DNA from: Peptoniphilaceae bacterium AMB_02
GTDB taxonomy: Bacteria; Bacillota; Clostridia; Tissierellales; Peptoniphilaceae
NCBI GenBank assembly: GCA_036321625.1
Contig: CP143259.1
Location: forward strand, 186,001 to 250,000
Direction: 5' to 3'
Length of the DNA stretch: 64,000 nt
In this document: positions 7,416 through 16,711 of the stretch, piece by piece
Position numbering within the stretch: the stretch's first letter is position 1
How the letters are laid out: each line of letters starts with the position of its first letter
Notes under the pieces: model-generated
What the model saw: the letters and a program-made list of their open reading frames with translations, nothing else
Databases searched by the model: none
What the model was told of the DNA's origin: nothing
Program-made: the position numbers and the translations under genes

Positions 7416-8699
7416 ATGAAAGGTTTAATGATAACGGGAGATTCATCAGGCCAAGGGAAAACCGTATTTACAATGGTACTTTGCAGAACGCTTCGAAATA
7501 TGGGTTATGAGGTTTCTCCTTTCAAAACGGGTCCTGACTATATCGACCCCAAATTTCATGCTCTAGCTGCTTCGCATACGGCAGGAAACTTGGATTATCA
7601 TATGCAAGGAGACAGAGGACTTAGGATTTCCCTTGGATTAAATCAAGGTGAAATTGCGATAATCGAAGGTGCAATGGGATATTTTGACGGAATAGGAAAT
7701 ACCTTTGAGGGTTCAAGTTACGACATATCAAAGAGAATTGACACAAATGCCATACTCGTGACTACGCCCGGAGCTCAGATGTTCAGTATGATTCCGAAGT
7801 TGATGGGGATGACTGAATTTGCAGAAGGCCGAATGGTGGGAATTGTATTAAACAAGGTGACGGAATCCTATTATAATAAAATAGTGCCTCAAATAGAAAA
7901 GTATACAAATCTAAAATGTTTAGGTTATCTACCTGAGGATGAAAGGCTTTCAATCAAGTCTCGTTATATGGGGCTTTTAAAACCTGAAGAAGTGGAAGGT
8001 CTCGACGAATACTTGGATGCAGCAGCAGAACTTATGAAAAAGCATGTAAATATTGAGCTTTTGATGAGTTTTGCGAAGGAATTAAATCCTGAGAAAGTGG
8101 AAATCGAAAAAACTGATGCCAAGATTCTGATTGCAAAGGACGATGCATTTTGTTTTCACTATAATGAAAATGACAAAATACTAAGTGCATTGGGGGAAGT
8201 AGAGTACTTTTCTCCGATGGTGGATGAGAAAATCGGAGATGCTGATCTGGTGGTATTTGGAGGAGGATATCCTGAGCTTTATTTAAGGGAACTTTCTCAA
8301 AATACATCTATGTTAAAGAGTATCTTAGAGTATTCAAAATCAGGTGGAAAGGTGCTTGGAATGGGTGCTGGACTGATGTATTTATCTGAAGGAATAGACG
8401 ATAATAAAATGGTCGGTGCATTACCGGCATCTGCGATTATGACCGATAAAACTCAGAGATTCGGATATAATAAAATAACTCTTTTGGAGGATTGTCTGCT
8501 TGGTAATGCAAGTGATGAGTTTAATGCAAAGGAGTTTCATAAATCTAAAATAGAAACAGATTTAAAGCCTCTATTTGAGGTAACAAAGACAGAGGGTAAA
8601 AGCTGGGAATGTGGGTATCAATTAAATAATACATTGGGTATGTATCAGCATTTAAACTTTGCCGGTTATATAGACCGAATAAAACAACTAATAAAATAG
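7416..8699 (+). CDS. cbiA: Cobyrinate a,c-diamide synthase CbiA (glutaminase Cys absent)
   Basis: CbiA amidates the a and c side chains of cobyrinate using ATP and glutamine. The N-terminal synthetase half is typical: P-loop GDSSGQGKT and KTGPDYIDPKFH. The C-terminal class I glutaminase-like half keeps the fold and a late histidine (MYQHLNFAGY). However, where the family has ECGGLMYL this protein reads MGAGLMYL at residues 316-323, so the nucleophilic cysteine is glycine. Unless another cysteine substitutes, it should depend on free ammonia or be impaired. At 427 residues it is otherwise full length, and it directly abuts cbiKL. Confidence 0.9.
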   Translation: MKGLMITGDSSGQGKTVFTMVLCRTLRNMGYEVSPFKTGPDYIDPKFHALAASHTAGNLDYHMQGDRGLRISLGLNQGEIAIIEGAMGYFDGIGNTFEGSSYDISKRIDTNAILVTTPGAQMFSMIPKLMGMTEFAEGRMVGIVLNKVTESYYNKIVPQIEKYTNLKCLGYLPEDERLSIKSRYMGLLKPEEVEGLDEYLDAAAELMKKHVNIELLMSFAKELNPEKVEIEKTDAKILIAKDDAFCFHYNENDKILSALGEVEYFSPMVDEKIGDADLVVFGGGYPELYLRELSQNTSMLKSILEYSKSGGKVLGMGAGLMYLSEGIDDNKMVGALPASAIMTDKTQRFGYNKITLLEDCLLGNASDEFNAKEFHKSKIETDLKPLFEVTKTEGKSWECGYQLNNTLGMYQHLNFAGYIDRIKQLIK

Positions 8700-8708
8700 G
8701 AGGATACT

Positions 8709-9335
8709 ATGTATATTAAAAATCCTAAGGAAATTGAAAAGAAGAGCATGGATATCATAGAAGAAGTCATGGATGGACTCGACTATGATGAGAGAGAAAA
8801 GAAGATAGTCAAAAGGATGATTCATACCACCGGTGATTTGGAGTACAGGAATATAGTGGAGTTTAGAAACGGATTTGTAGATGCTGCAATCGACCTTATT
8901 AAAAAGGAATCGCTCATTTATTCCGACACCAAGATGGTAAATGCCGGTATAAATAAAAAAATAGTCTATGACATGCACTGTGAGCTTGTTTATTTTATCG
9001 ATAATCAGGATGTTTTAGATATGTCTATAAAAAACAAGACCACGAGATCTTCTGCATCGATAGACAAAGCAGCGACATTTGGCGTGGATATTTATGTTAT
9101 AGGGAATGCACCGACTGCAGTATTTAGAATGCTGGAGCTTATTGAGGCAGGAAAGATTAAACCCAAACTTATAATTGCAGTACCGGTTGGATTTGTTGGG
9201 GCTGCAGAGTGTAAGGAAGCTCTTAGAAATCTGGACACCGATATACCCATGGTAACAACTGTTGGAAACAAGGGCGGTAGTAATGTAGCAGCCTCCATTG
9301 TAAATGCACTATTATACATGGTATCGGATAGATGA
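8709..9335 (+). CDS. cbiC: Cobalt-precorrin-8 methylmutase CbiC
   Basis: CbiC moves the C11 methyl to C12, forming cobyrinate. The 208-residue length is standard. Family landmarks are the catalytic histidine in RMIHTTGD, TKMVNAGI, TRSSASIDKAA, IGNAPTAVF and VPVGFVGAAECKEAL. An AGGAGG ribosome site follows the cbiA stop, and the end overlaps cbiD by four bases, placing it inside the cobalamin operon. Confidence 0.95.
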   Translation: MYIKNPKEIEKKSMDIIEEVMDGLDYDEREKKIVKRMIHTTGDLEYRNIVEFRNGFVDAAIDLIKKESLIYSDTKMVNAGINKKIVYDMHCELVYFIDNQDVLDMSIKNKTTRSSASIDKAATFGVDIYVIGNAPTAVFRMLELIEAGKIKPKLIIAVPVGFVGAAECKEALRNLDTDIPMVTTVGNKGGSNVAASIVNALLYMVSDR

Positions 9336-10399
9336 AACTAGAGGAGTATTCCATAGTCGGGGGCAAAAAGCTTAGATGTGGATATACAACGGGAAGCTGT
9401 GCCCAGGCGGCTACTAAAGCGGCTGCTCTTATGTTAATCAATGGAGAGAGAATTGAAAAAATCGAGATTGATACGCTGGCAGGCATAAAACTCACACTCG
9501 AAGTCGAAGATACTCAGATTACTGATTCATATGTGAGCTGCGCCATAAGAAAAGATGCAGGTGATGATCCTGATGTTACTGACGGAATCTTAATATACTC
9601 TAAAGTCTCGAGAAGACCGGATGGAAAATCAACTGTTGACGGAGGCGTGGGAATCGGTAGAATCCAAAGAAAGGGATTATTCGGAGAAATTGGAGAAGCT
9701 GCAATCAACCCTGTGCCTAAAAAGCAGATTTTAAAAGAACTGGAGCTTCTTGGCGGAGGGTTGCATGCTGAAATCTATGTTCCAAACGGTGAGATAATTG
9801 CAAAGAGAACCTTTAATGCCGGTATCGGTATTACCGGGGGTATTTCTATTATAGGAACAACCGGGATAGTTAAGCCTATGAGCGACGAAGCGCTCGTTAA
9901 GAGCATATATATGGAGCTTGATGCGATTGCAGATTCCGGGAATGATTTTAAACTAATGGTCGTTCCGGGAAACCATGCCATAAATACCGCTGAGCAGGCA
10001 GGGATAGAATACAGGAGTATAAAGGTATCAAATTTTATCGGAGATGCTCTTAGTTATGCATATGAAATCGGATTTAGAGATTTTCTGATTCTGGGTCATG
10101 TCGGTAAGCTGTCCAAGCTTGCCCTGGGGATTTTCAACACGCATAACCGTGTAGCAGATACCAGAATGGAATCATTCGTGTACTATATGGCAAGAGCCGG
10201 TTTGAGTTTGGAGTTAATCGACATTGTAGACAGCTGTCTGACTGCTGAAGAAGCGGCCAATTACTTATTCGAAAACGGCCATGGTGAAATAGTTCGCAGT
10301 ATGGAGCTGGGTGCAGCAAACAGAGTTCGAAAATACCTGAAAGATGATGAAATAGAAGTTGAGGTTAGAATGTATACGATGGAAAGAGGTCTATTATGA
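9332..10399 (+). CDS. cbiD: Cobalt-precorrin-5B C1-methyltransferase CbiD
   Basis: CbiD methylates C1 during anaerobic corrin-ring synthesis after loss of the two-carbon fragment. The protein has 355 residues and the characteristic N-terminal LRCGYTTGSCAQAATKAA segment, GGVGIGRIQRKGL and LILGHVGKLSKLA. Both ends overlap neighbours by four bases (ATGA), indicating tight translational coupling with cbiC and cbiE. Confidence 0.95.
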   Translation: MKLEEYSIVGGKKLRCGYTTGSCAQAATKAAALMLINGERIEKIEIDTLAGIKLTLEVEDTQITDSYVSCAIRKDAGDDPDVTDGILIYSKVSRRPDGKSTVDGGVGIGRIQRKGLFGEIGEAAINPVPKKQILKELELLGGGLHAEIYVPNGEIIAKRTFNAGIGITGGISIIGTTGIVKPMSDEALVKSIYMELDAIADSGNDFKLMVVPGNHAINTAEQAGIEYRSIKVSNFIGDALSYAYEIGFRDFLILGHVGKLSKLALGIFNTHNRVADTRMESFVYYMARAGLSLELIDIVDSCLTAEEAANYLFENGHGEIVRSMELGAANRVRKYLKDDEIEVEVRMYTMERGLL

Positions 10400-10986
10400 T
10401 AACTGTATCCGGCGTAGGGCCCGGAAATCCAAAGTATCTAACTCTTGAAGTAAAGGAGAGAATAGAAAAGGCGGAAAGGGTTATCGCTTTTAAGCGGATT
10501 GCCTCGGATATAAGGGAGATAAGAGGAGATGTAATATCCATAAAATCTGTTACAGAGCTGATTCCACTGATAGTAGGCGATACTGCAATACTGGCTTCAG
10601 GAGACAGTTTGTTTTTCGGTGTAACGGATTATCTCATTCGTTCGGGAGTGGAAGTAGAAGAGGTTCATCCGGGAATTACATCTTATCAGTATATGATGTC
10701 AAGATTAAAGATGCCATATAATAATGCAAATATCTTTTCAATGCATGGCAGAGATGCAGATTTAAGTTCGGTTCTTAAATATGAAAAGTCCATAATTCTA
10801 ACCGATGCGGATAATACTCCGGATACGATATCTAAAGAACTGCATAGGATGGGATTGGTTGGAAAAATAATTGCGGGATATAATTTGTCCTATGATGACG
10901 AAATAATAATAGAAAAAGATATAGGAGAGAGTTTTAATCAGAGTTCTATTTTGGCAGTGGTGGTGATATTAAATGAGATGGTTTAA
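10396..10986 (+). CDS. cbiE: Cobalt-precorrin-7 C5-methyltransferase CbiE
   Basis: A SAM-dependent tetrapyrrole methylase, 196 residues, with N-terminal VSGVGPGNPKYLT and the SGDSLFFG loop typical of the family. CbiE methylates C5 of cobalt-precorrin-7; its partner CbiT methylates C15 and decarboxylates the C12 acetate. Here they are separate genes overlapping by 14 bases. In many aerobic-pathway organisms the two activities are fused as CobL. Confidence 0.93.
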   Translation: MITVSGVGPGNPKYLTLEVKERIEKAERVIAFKRIASDIREIRGDVISIKSVTELIPLIVGDTAILASGDSLFFGVTDYLIRSGVEVEEVHPGITSYQYMMSRLKMPYNNANIFSMHGRDADLSSVLKYEKSIILTDADNTPDTISKELHRMGLVGKIIAGYNLSYDDEIIIEKDIGESFNQSSILAVVVILNEMV

Positions 10987-11518
10987 GGATAGCGATTTTA
11001 TCAGAGGCGAAGTACCGATGACCAAGTATGAAATCAGGGTGCTGATTAGCTCGATGTTCGACTTGGAAAGAGGAAAAAAACTGCTTGAGATAGGTTCGGG
11101 TACGGGTTCACTTACTTGTCAGTTGGCGGAGGCGGGCTTTGAGGTAACGACTATAGAGTTTTTTAAAGAGGCTATAGAATTAACTGAAAAGAATCTCAAA
11201 AATCTAAATATAAGTGCAAATGTTATACATGGCAAAGCGCCTTTGGATTTACCAAAAGAGAATTTTGATGCTTGTTTTATCGGTGGCAGCAGAGGTGGAC
11301 TGGAAGGGATTTTTGAGTATTTAGACGAATATATGGAAAGCGGAACCGTAGTAGCAAGTTTTATTAAAATAGACAATCTTAGCAAAACCAGGGAACTGAT
11401 GAACAGATACGGATATGCGAATATTGAAACCAGACTTATACAGGTAAGTCATGAAGATAAGATAGGTCTGCTCAGATCAGAAAATCCTATATTTATATTA
11501 AAGGGGGATAAACAGTGA
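10973..11518 (+). CDS. cbiT: Cobalt-precorrin-6B C15-methyltransferase (decarboxylating) CbiT
   Basis: A 181-residue class I SAM methyltransferase with glycine motif LEIGSGTGSLTCQLA and the conserved KYEIRVLISSMF lead-in that distinguishes CbiT from general methyltransferases. FIGGSRGGL matches the second family block. The start lies inside the end of cbiE. Its TGA stop overlaps the GTG start of cbiF. Confidence 0.93.
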   Translation: MRWFKDSDFIRGEVPMTKYEIRVLISSMFDLERGKKLLEIGSGTGSLTCQLAEAGFEVTTIEFFKEAIELTEKNLKNLNISANVIHGKAPLDLPKENFDACFIGGSRGGLEGIFEYLDEYMESGTVVASFIKIDNLSKTRELMNRYGYANIETRLIQVSHEDKIGLLRSENPIFILKGDKQ

Positions 11519-12270
11519 TATCATTTGTAGGAGCAGGACCGGGGGATGTCGAACTTATAACGGTCAAAGGCCAGAGGAGATTGAAAGAGGCGGATGTAAT
11601 TATTTTTGCCGGTTCTTTGGTTAGTGATGAACATTTAAAAGTTGCAAAAGATGGATGTGAATTCCATAATAGTGCCAAGATGCACTTGGATCAAGTGCTT
11701 GATGTGATGAGAAAGGCAAATAACGAAGGAAAAAAACTCGTAAGACTTCATACAGGTGATCCGACAATCTACGGAGCAATTCAGGAGCAAATGGATGCAC
11801 TGGAAAGAGAGGGTATTGAATACGAGATAATACCGGGAGTCAGTTCTTTTACTGCAGCTGCAACTGCCATAAAGAGAGAGTTTACACTGCCCGATGTGAG
11901 CCAGACGGTTATTCTAACAAGAATAGAAGGTAAAACGCCCGTTCCCGAGGAGGAAAATTTAGTTTCACTCGCTAAACACAAGGCAAGTATGGCTATTTTC
12001 CTATCAGTTCAAGATATTGACAGGGTTATGCAAAAGCTTATAGAAGGTTATGGGAACCCGGATACCCCTGTAGCAGTCGTATACAGGGCTAGTTGGAGTG
12101 ATCAGGAGATTGTAACCGGAACACTTAGTACCATCGCTGAAAAGGTAAAGGCAGCCGGGATTCGCAAGCAGGCTCAGATACTGGTCGGAGATTTTATAAA
12201 CGCAGATTATTCTTTGTCCAAATTATACGATAGGACATTTTCTACAGAGTACAGAAAGGGAGAAAAATGA
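11515..12270 (+). CDS. cbiF: Cobalt-precorrin-4 C11-methyltransferase CbiF
   Basis: A 251-residue tetrapyrrole methylase with the family blocks VGAGPGDVELITVKG, LHTGDPTIYGAI and EIIPGVSSFTAAA. CbiF methylates C11 of cobalt-precorrin-4. GTG at 11515 is the start, preceded by AAGGGGGAT and overlapping the stop of cbiT. The four-base overlap with cbiG continues the coupled operon. Confidence 0.95.
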   Translation: MISFVGAGPGDVELITVKGQRRLKEADVIIFAGSLVSDEHLKVAKDGCEFHNSAKMHLDQVLDVMRKANNEGKKLVRLHTGDPTIYGAIQEQMDALEREGIEYEIIPGVSSFTAAATAIKREFTLPDVSQTVILTRIEGKTPVPEEENLVSLAKHKASMAIFLSVQDIDRVMQKLIEGYGNPDTPVAVVYRASWSDQEIVTGTLSTIAEKVKAAGIRKQAQILVGDFINADYSLSKLYDRTFSTEYRKGEK

Positions 12271-13253
12271 TTTCCGTTTTGTCATTTTCAAAATCCGGTG
12301 AAGAAATAGCTCAAAAGATTATTAATGTTAATGCGGATGCCGTATTGTACAAGAGTTCAGAAGGTAAAATAAGGGATAAGATGGAAGAGATTTGGAATAA
12401 TTCAGATGCGATTATTTTCATATCTGCCACCGGGATTGCAGTAAGGTATATTGCGCCTTTTATTAAACACAAGAGCGTTGATCCGGCAGTTCTGGTTATA
12501 GACGATATGGGGAGATATGTCATAAGCCTTCTTTCGGGACATCTTGGTGGAGCTAATTATATGGCGACCGAGATAGCCGGATATCTTAAGGAATCCATTG
12601 CTATAATAACCACTGCATCAGATTCCAGAGGTTTTGAGTCCTTGGATTTGTATGCTAAAAGACGAGAGTTTAAAATACTAAAATCCGAAAATTTGACTGC
12701 AGTTTCATCTGCCATGGTAGATGGTAGAGAGCTGGCAGTGTACTCTGAAATAGACCCGGATCTGGATTATGGAAATATTGTTTTGATCGGAAAAGAAGAA
12801 CTTTTTAAAGATGAAAACAGAGTCAAAATTGCAATAAGCAGCGAAGTACTGGACTTGAGTAAATTATCACTACAACTTATTCCTAAAATATTATACCTTG
12901 GAATAGGATGCCGAAGGGGAGTAAAATCCAAGGTAATAATTGAATTGATAGAAGAAGTGTTTGAAAAACATGGACTTTATACCGATGCAATCGCAGGAAT
13001 TTCGTCTATAGAACTAAAATCCGATGAAACAGGAATCCTAGAAGCAGCTGAGTATTTTAATGTGCAGCCCAGGTTTTACTCTGCAGAGGAAATTCAAACT
13101 GTAGAGGGAGAGTTTAAAGGTTCGGAATTTGTAAGAAAGATTACAGGTGTAGGCGCAGTGGCGGAACCTTCAGCGTTTTTAAGTGGTGGAGAGATATTGG
13201 TTGAAAGAGTGGCAAAAAACGATGTTACAATTGCAGTTGCGATAAAACGCTGA
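12267..13253 (+). CDS. cbiG: Cobalt-precorrin-5A hydrolase CbiG
   Basis: CbiG opens the delta-lactone of cobalt-precorrin-5A and releases acetaldehyde. The 328-residue protein shows the N-terminal domain (FISATGIAVRYIAP; SLLSGHLGGAN) and the C-terminal domain beginning near YLGIGCRRGV and ending with SGGEILVERVAKNDVTIAVA. It overlaps cbiF by four bases. A 111-base gap with no clear promoter separates it from cbiH. Confidence 0.93.
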   Translation: MISVLSFSKSGEEIAQKIINVNADAVLYKSSEGKIRDKMEEIWNNSDAIIFISATGIAVRYIAPFIKHKSVDPAVLVIDDMGRYVISLLSGHLGGANYMATEIAGYLKESIAIITTASDSRGFESLDLYAKRREFKILKSENLTAVSSAMVDGRELAVYSEIDPDLDYGNIVLIGKEELFKDENRVKIAISSEVLDLSKLSLQLIPKILYLGIGCRRGVKSKVIIELIEEVFEKHGLYTDAIAGISSIELKSDETGILEAAEYFNVQPRFYSAEEIQTVEGEFKGSEFVRKITGVGAVAEPSAFLSGGEILVERVAKNDVTIAVAIKR

Positions 13254-13364
13254 CACTCAGTATACCAAGGTATTATTATATAGGAATAATTTGAAGTGTA
13301 TCATCAGCTGCAACTGTGCTTAGCTTTATAGATTATAATACTAGAAATCAAACAAGGAGAATTA

Positions 13365-14111
13365 ATGAACAGACTATATATTATCGGGATTGGTCCCGGA
13401 GGTACAGGAGCTATTACCGGGGATGCAATAAATGCTCTTAATGATTCTGAACTTATCACAGCCTATACACCGTATTTGGATTATGTGAAGGATGTAGTGG
13501 ATTTGGATGAAAAAAGCATATTTACAAGCGGTATGATGAAGGAAATAGAAAGATGCACTCATGCTGTTGAGTCTGCTGCCAAAGGGATAACTACTTCCAT
13601 AATAAGCACCGGAGATGCAGGTCTCTACGGGATGGCTGGTCCATGTTATGAGATTGCTGAAGAGCTTGGACTTATTGAAAAAATCGAAATAATTGTCGTT
13701 CCGGGAGTAAGTGCTGTTTTTGCTGCAGCAGCAGAACTGGGAGCACCACTGATGCATGACACTGCGATAATAAGTCTTTCAGATCTTCTAACACCTTTGG
13801 AATTGATAAAAAAGAGGCTTAAATACGCGGCTCTAGGTGATTTTGTAATAGGGATATATAATCCCAGATCAAAGAAAAGACCCGATAATTTAAAGATGGC
13901 AATTGATATTATTGCAATGCACAGAAATCCCAAGACGCCGGTAGGAATAGTTAGAAATGCCGGTAGGGCGGGGACGGAGATTATTATCACTGATTTGTGC
14001 TCGATAGATTATGAAAGTGTGGATATGCTGAGTTTGGTAATCGTGGGCAATACAAATACAAGAATTATTAATGGCAAAATAGTAACGCCAAGGGGATATG
14101 AGAATAAATGA
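13365..14111 (+). CDS. cbiH: Cobalt-precorrin-3B C17-methyltransferase CbiH
   Basis: CbiH methylates C17 and contracts the ring to the corrin size. The 248-residue methylase carries YIIGIGPGGTGAITGDA, STGDAGLYGMAGP, VVPGVSAVFAAAAELGAPL and the C-terminal block YNPRSKKRP, all strong CbiH/CobJ signatures. CAAGGAG provides the ribosome site. It overlaps cbiJ by four bases. Confidence 0.95.
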   Translation: MNRLYIIGIGPGGTGAITGDAINALNDSELITAYTPYLDYVKDVVDLDEKSIFTSGMMKEIERCTHAVESAAKGITTSIISTGDAGLYGMAGPCYEIAEELGLIEKIEIIVVPGVSAVFAAAAELGAPLMHDTAIISLSDLLTPLELIKKRLKYAALGDFVIGIYNPRSKKRPDNLKMAIDIIAMHRNPKTPVGIVRNAGRAGTEIIITDLCSIDYESVDMLSLVIVGNTNTRIINGKIVTPRGYENK

Positions 14112-14845
14112 TTTGGATTATAGGTGGTACTTCAGAAGCGAGGGAGTTTTTAAGTGGTCTTAAAGATACCGATGATATTATCATAACGGTTACAACACAG
14201 TATGGTAAGAGCCTTATACAGGATGCCAAAGTTATTACAGGACGTATGAATGCTGAAGAGATGGTGGGTTTTATAGAAGGATACGGAATCGGTCTAATAA
14301 TTGATATGTCGCATCCCTTTGCATTAGAAGTAAGCTCAAATGCCATTGTGGCTTCAAATCAAACGGGGACAAGGTATATTCGCTATATAAGGAATTCTGC
14401 CGAGAGTGAAGATGCTATAATCGAAAAGTCTATGGACGATTTATTGTCTAAAATAGATGAGATTACCGGAAACATACTATTTACAACGGGTTCAAAGGAT
14501 ATCCCAAAGTTTGAAAGGGTGAGGGGAGAAAGCAGGCATACCTATAGAATCCTTCCCTTGGTTAATAGTTTAAAGATAGCTGAAGAAGCAGGTGTTTCAG
14601 CTGATGATGTCATCTGTATGAAGGGACCCTTTACAAAGGAATTCAATATTGCAATGATTGAAAATTTTGGTATTGAGTACATGGTCATGAAGGAAAGTGG
14701 AGAGAATAGTGGTTTTTTAGATAAGATTGAAGCATGTAGAGAAATGGGTGTAAAACCCATAGTCCTAAAGAGAACGGAAGAGTTTGGAATCGATGGTTTT
14801 GATGATTTAAAGAGAGTTATCGTGGAGTATAGAAAAAAGTCATAG
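14108..14845 (+). CDS. cbiJ: Cobalt-precorrin-6A reductase CbiJ
   Basis: CbiJ reduces the corrin macrocycle with NAD(P)H. The 245-residue protein has the N-terminal nucleotide-binding motif IGGTSEAREFL, MSHPFALEVSSNA and CMKGPFTKEFNIAMI, as in CbiJ/CobK. It ends the run of recognisable cbi genes in the window. The later steps (cbiB, cbiP, cobU, cobS) and the uroporphyrinogen steps are not here. Confidence 0.93.
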   Translation: MIWIIGGTSEAREFLSGLKDTDDIIITVTTQYGKSLIQDAKVITGRMNAEEMVGFIEGYGIGLIIDMSHPFALEVSSNAIVASNQTGTRYIRYIRNSAESEDAIIEKSMDDLLSKIDEITGNILFTTGSKDIPKFERVRGESRHTYRILPLVNSLKIAEEAGVSADDVICMKGPFTKEFNIAMIENFGIEYMVMKESGENSGFLDKIEACREMGVKPIVLKRTEEFGIDGFDDLKRVIVEYRKKS

Positions 14846-14862
14846 AGAAAAGAGGGGCCGAA

Positions 14863-15819
14863 ATGACTGATATTTACAAATTTGATACGGAAACCGGATT
14901 TGAAAAAATCAAGTTGGGCGGATTCCAAGCCAAACTTGAAGATGAGGATTACTATGTAGGTTATATTGATTTTTATGATTTGGAAAAGTATGATGAAATA
15001 CTACATATCCCTGAGAGAATCTATAAAGTATTCAGCACGGAATTAAAACTCTTACAAAACAGTTTGATAGTTCACGACAAATATACTTTCGGAACTATAA
15101 ATATAATTAATGTGGATGATATCTTTGGGCAGAGGGACTTGATAGGTATTTATATTGAAAAAAATCGGTTTGTAATTATCGATATAAAGGATGAGGACGG
15201 TTCGATTAAACGTGCTTTTAATTTTGCAGTAAATAGTGGGTTTGAGTCGACCTCTCCGGGTAGATTTATCAATAATTTCCTTAAAAACTTGATATCGAGC
15301 CATGTGGCGATATACGAAACTCTTAGGGGAGATGTTGAGAGCTTGGACAACGAAGTGCTTAGTGAAAGTCTTCAAAAGGAGACCATAATAAAAATATCTG
15401 AACTCAATCATGTGCTCCTTGAGCTATATGGAAACTATGAACAATTGGTCGATTTTTGCGAGGTCCTCGTAGAAAACGACAACGAGATTCTAAACGAAAA
15501 GGATATAAAGTATTTTAAGTTTATGGAGAATAGGCTAAACAGATACAGTTCAAATATTCAGCTCCTTCGTGAATATGCTGCTCAGGTCAGGGAGTCTTAT
15601 CAAGCTCAAATGGACATAAATTTAAATAGAGTTATGAAGATTTTCACAGTGGTTGCAACGGTGTTTTTACCACTGACACTACTGGTCGGTTGGTATGGTA
15701 TGAACTTTAAAAACATGCCTGAGCTGTCTTGGGAACATGGTTATAAATATGTAATAGTATTTAGTATATTTATCACAGCTGCTTGCTTATACTTCTTTAA
15801 GAAGAGAGAATTAATATAG
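14863..15819 (+). CDS. CorA-family divalent metal transporter
   Basis: A 318-residue CorA-type channel: a long soluble N-terminal part rich in helices, then two C-terminal membrane helices, the first ending in the hallmark GMN motif (WYGMNFKN). CorA proteins carry magnesium, and some carry cobalt or nickel. It starts 17 bases after cbiJ with no terminator between, so it probably shares the cobalamin transcript and could supply cobalt. That role is inference; the sequence alone does not distinguish magnesium from cobalt. The final helix ends with KKREL. Confidence 0.88.
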   Translation: MTDIYKFDTETGFEKIKLGGFQAKLEDEDYYVGYIDFYDLEKYDEILHIPERIYKVFSTELKLLQNSLIVHDKYTFGTINIINVDDIFGQRDLIGIYIEKNRFVIIDIKDEDGSIKRAFNFAVNSGFESTSPGRFINNFLKNLISSHVAIYETLRGDVESLDNEVLSESLQKETIIKISELNHVLLELYGNYEQLVDFCEVLVENDNEILNEKDIKYFKFMENRLNRYSSNIQLLREYAAQVRESYQAQMDINLNRVMKIFTVVATVFLPLTLLVGWYGMNFKNMPELSWEHGYKYVIVFSIFITAACLYFFKKRELI

Positions 15820-15828
15820 GTGATTAAA

Positions 15829-16695
15829 ATGATAGAGAAAAAGATTATTGCCGGTGACGGCTTGGAACTAGCACTTAGGGATTATCGAATCGAAAACCCC
15901 AAGGGGGTATTTCATATTATTCATGGAGCCTCTGAACATAAAAACAGATATGATGAATTTTGTAAGTTTCTTGCATCATCAGGGTATGCTGCAGTGATAT
16001 CTGATACAAGAGGACATGGAGAGTCAATCAACAATTCATATCCCATAGGGCATGTGGATAGTCTCGATCAAATCATCGGAGATATGAAGATTATAAGGAA
16101 ATATATAGATGACGAATACCCAGGAGTACCGGTGATGCTATTCGGTCATTCATTCGGTTCAATGATTTCCAGGAAATTAATCCAGGATTATGATGATGCA
16201 TATACAGCTCTTATATTGTCAGGGGCTCCTAATTATGTGGGGATAGTTAAGTTGGGATTGGGAATATCGAAACTCATAACTGCTTTTACCGGAGGTTCTT
16301 CATTCAACAAGATAATCACGGGACTCAATAAGGTGGGTCATGATGACTCCTGGCTTAGTTATAATGAATTAAATAAACAGGAGTATGCAAAGGATCCTCT
16401 ATGCGGATTCAAGTATACCAATAATGGAAATATAACAATGTTTACTGCTGTTGACGAAATTCATAACATCGATGCCTATAAGTTTAAAAATCCTGATTTA
16501 AGAATTTTATTTATATCGGGTATAGATGATCCGATTACCGGAGGAAAGAACGGTTTAAATGATTCTATCGAATCGCTTAAAAAGGTCGGGTATAGTGAAA
16601 TTGTGAATATAGTTTACCCGAATATGAAACATGAGATTTTAAACGAGGATAATAGATTAGATGTCTACAAGGATATAATAGAGTTTTTGTCTTAA
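15829..16695 (+). CDS. Alpha/beta hydrolase, monoacylglycerol-lipase-like
   Basis: An alpha/beta-hydrolase of the serine aminopeptidase/monoacylglycerol lipase type. The nucleophile elbow is GHSFGSM, the oxyanion-region HG is in FHIIHGASEHKNRY, the acid is in the ISGIDDPITG region and the catalytic histidine in PNMKHEILNE. A GTG at 15820 abuts the upstream gene, but AGGTGAT (15818-15824) better serves the ATG at 15829. Location next to corA suggests cotranscription. The substrate (lysophospholipid or monoglyceride) is a family-level guess. Confidence 0.82.
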   Translation: MIEKKIIAGDGLELALRDYRIENPKGVFHIIHGASEHKNRYDEFCKFLASSGYAAVISDTRGHGESINNSYPIGHVDSLDQIIGDMKIIRKYIDDEYPGVPVMLFGHSFGSMISRKLIQDYDDAYTALILSGAPNYVGIVKLGLGISKLITAFTGGSSFNKIITGLNKVGHDDSWLSYNELNKQEYAKDPLCGFKYTNNGNITMFTAVDEIHNIDAYKFKNPDLRILFISGIDDPITGGKNGLNDSIESLKKVGYSEIVNIVYPNMKHEILNEDNRLDVYKDIIEFLS

Positions 16696-16711
16696 GTTAT
16701 GGAGGTATATA

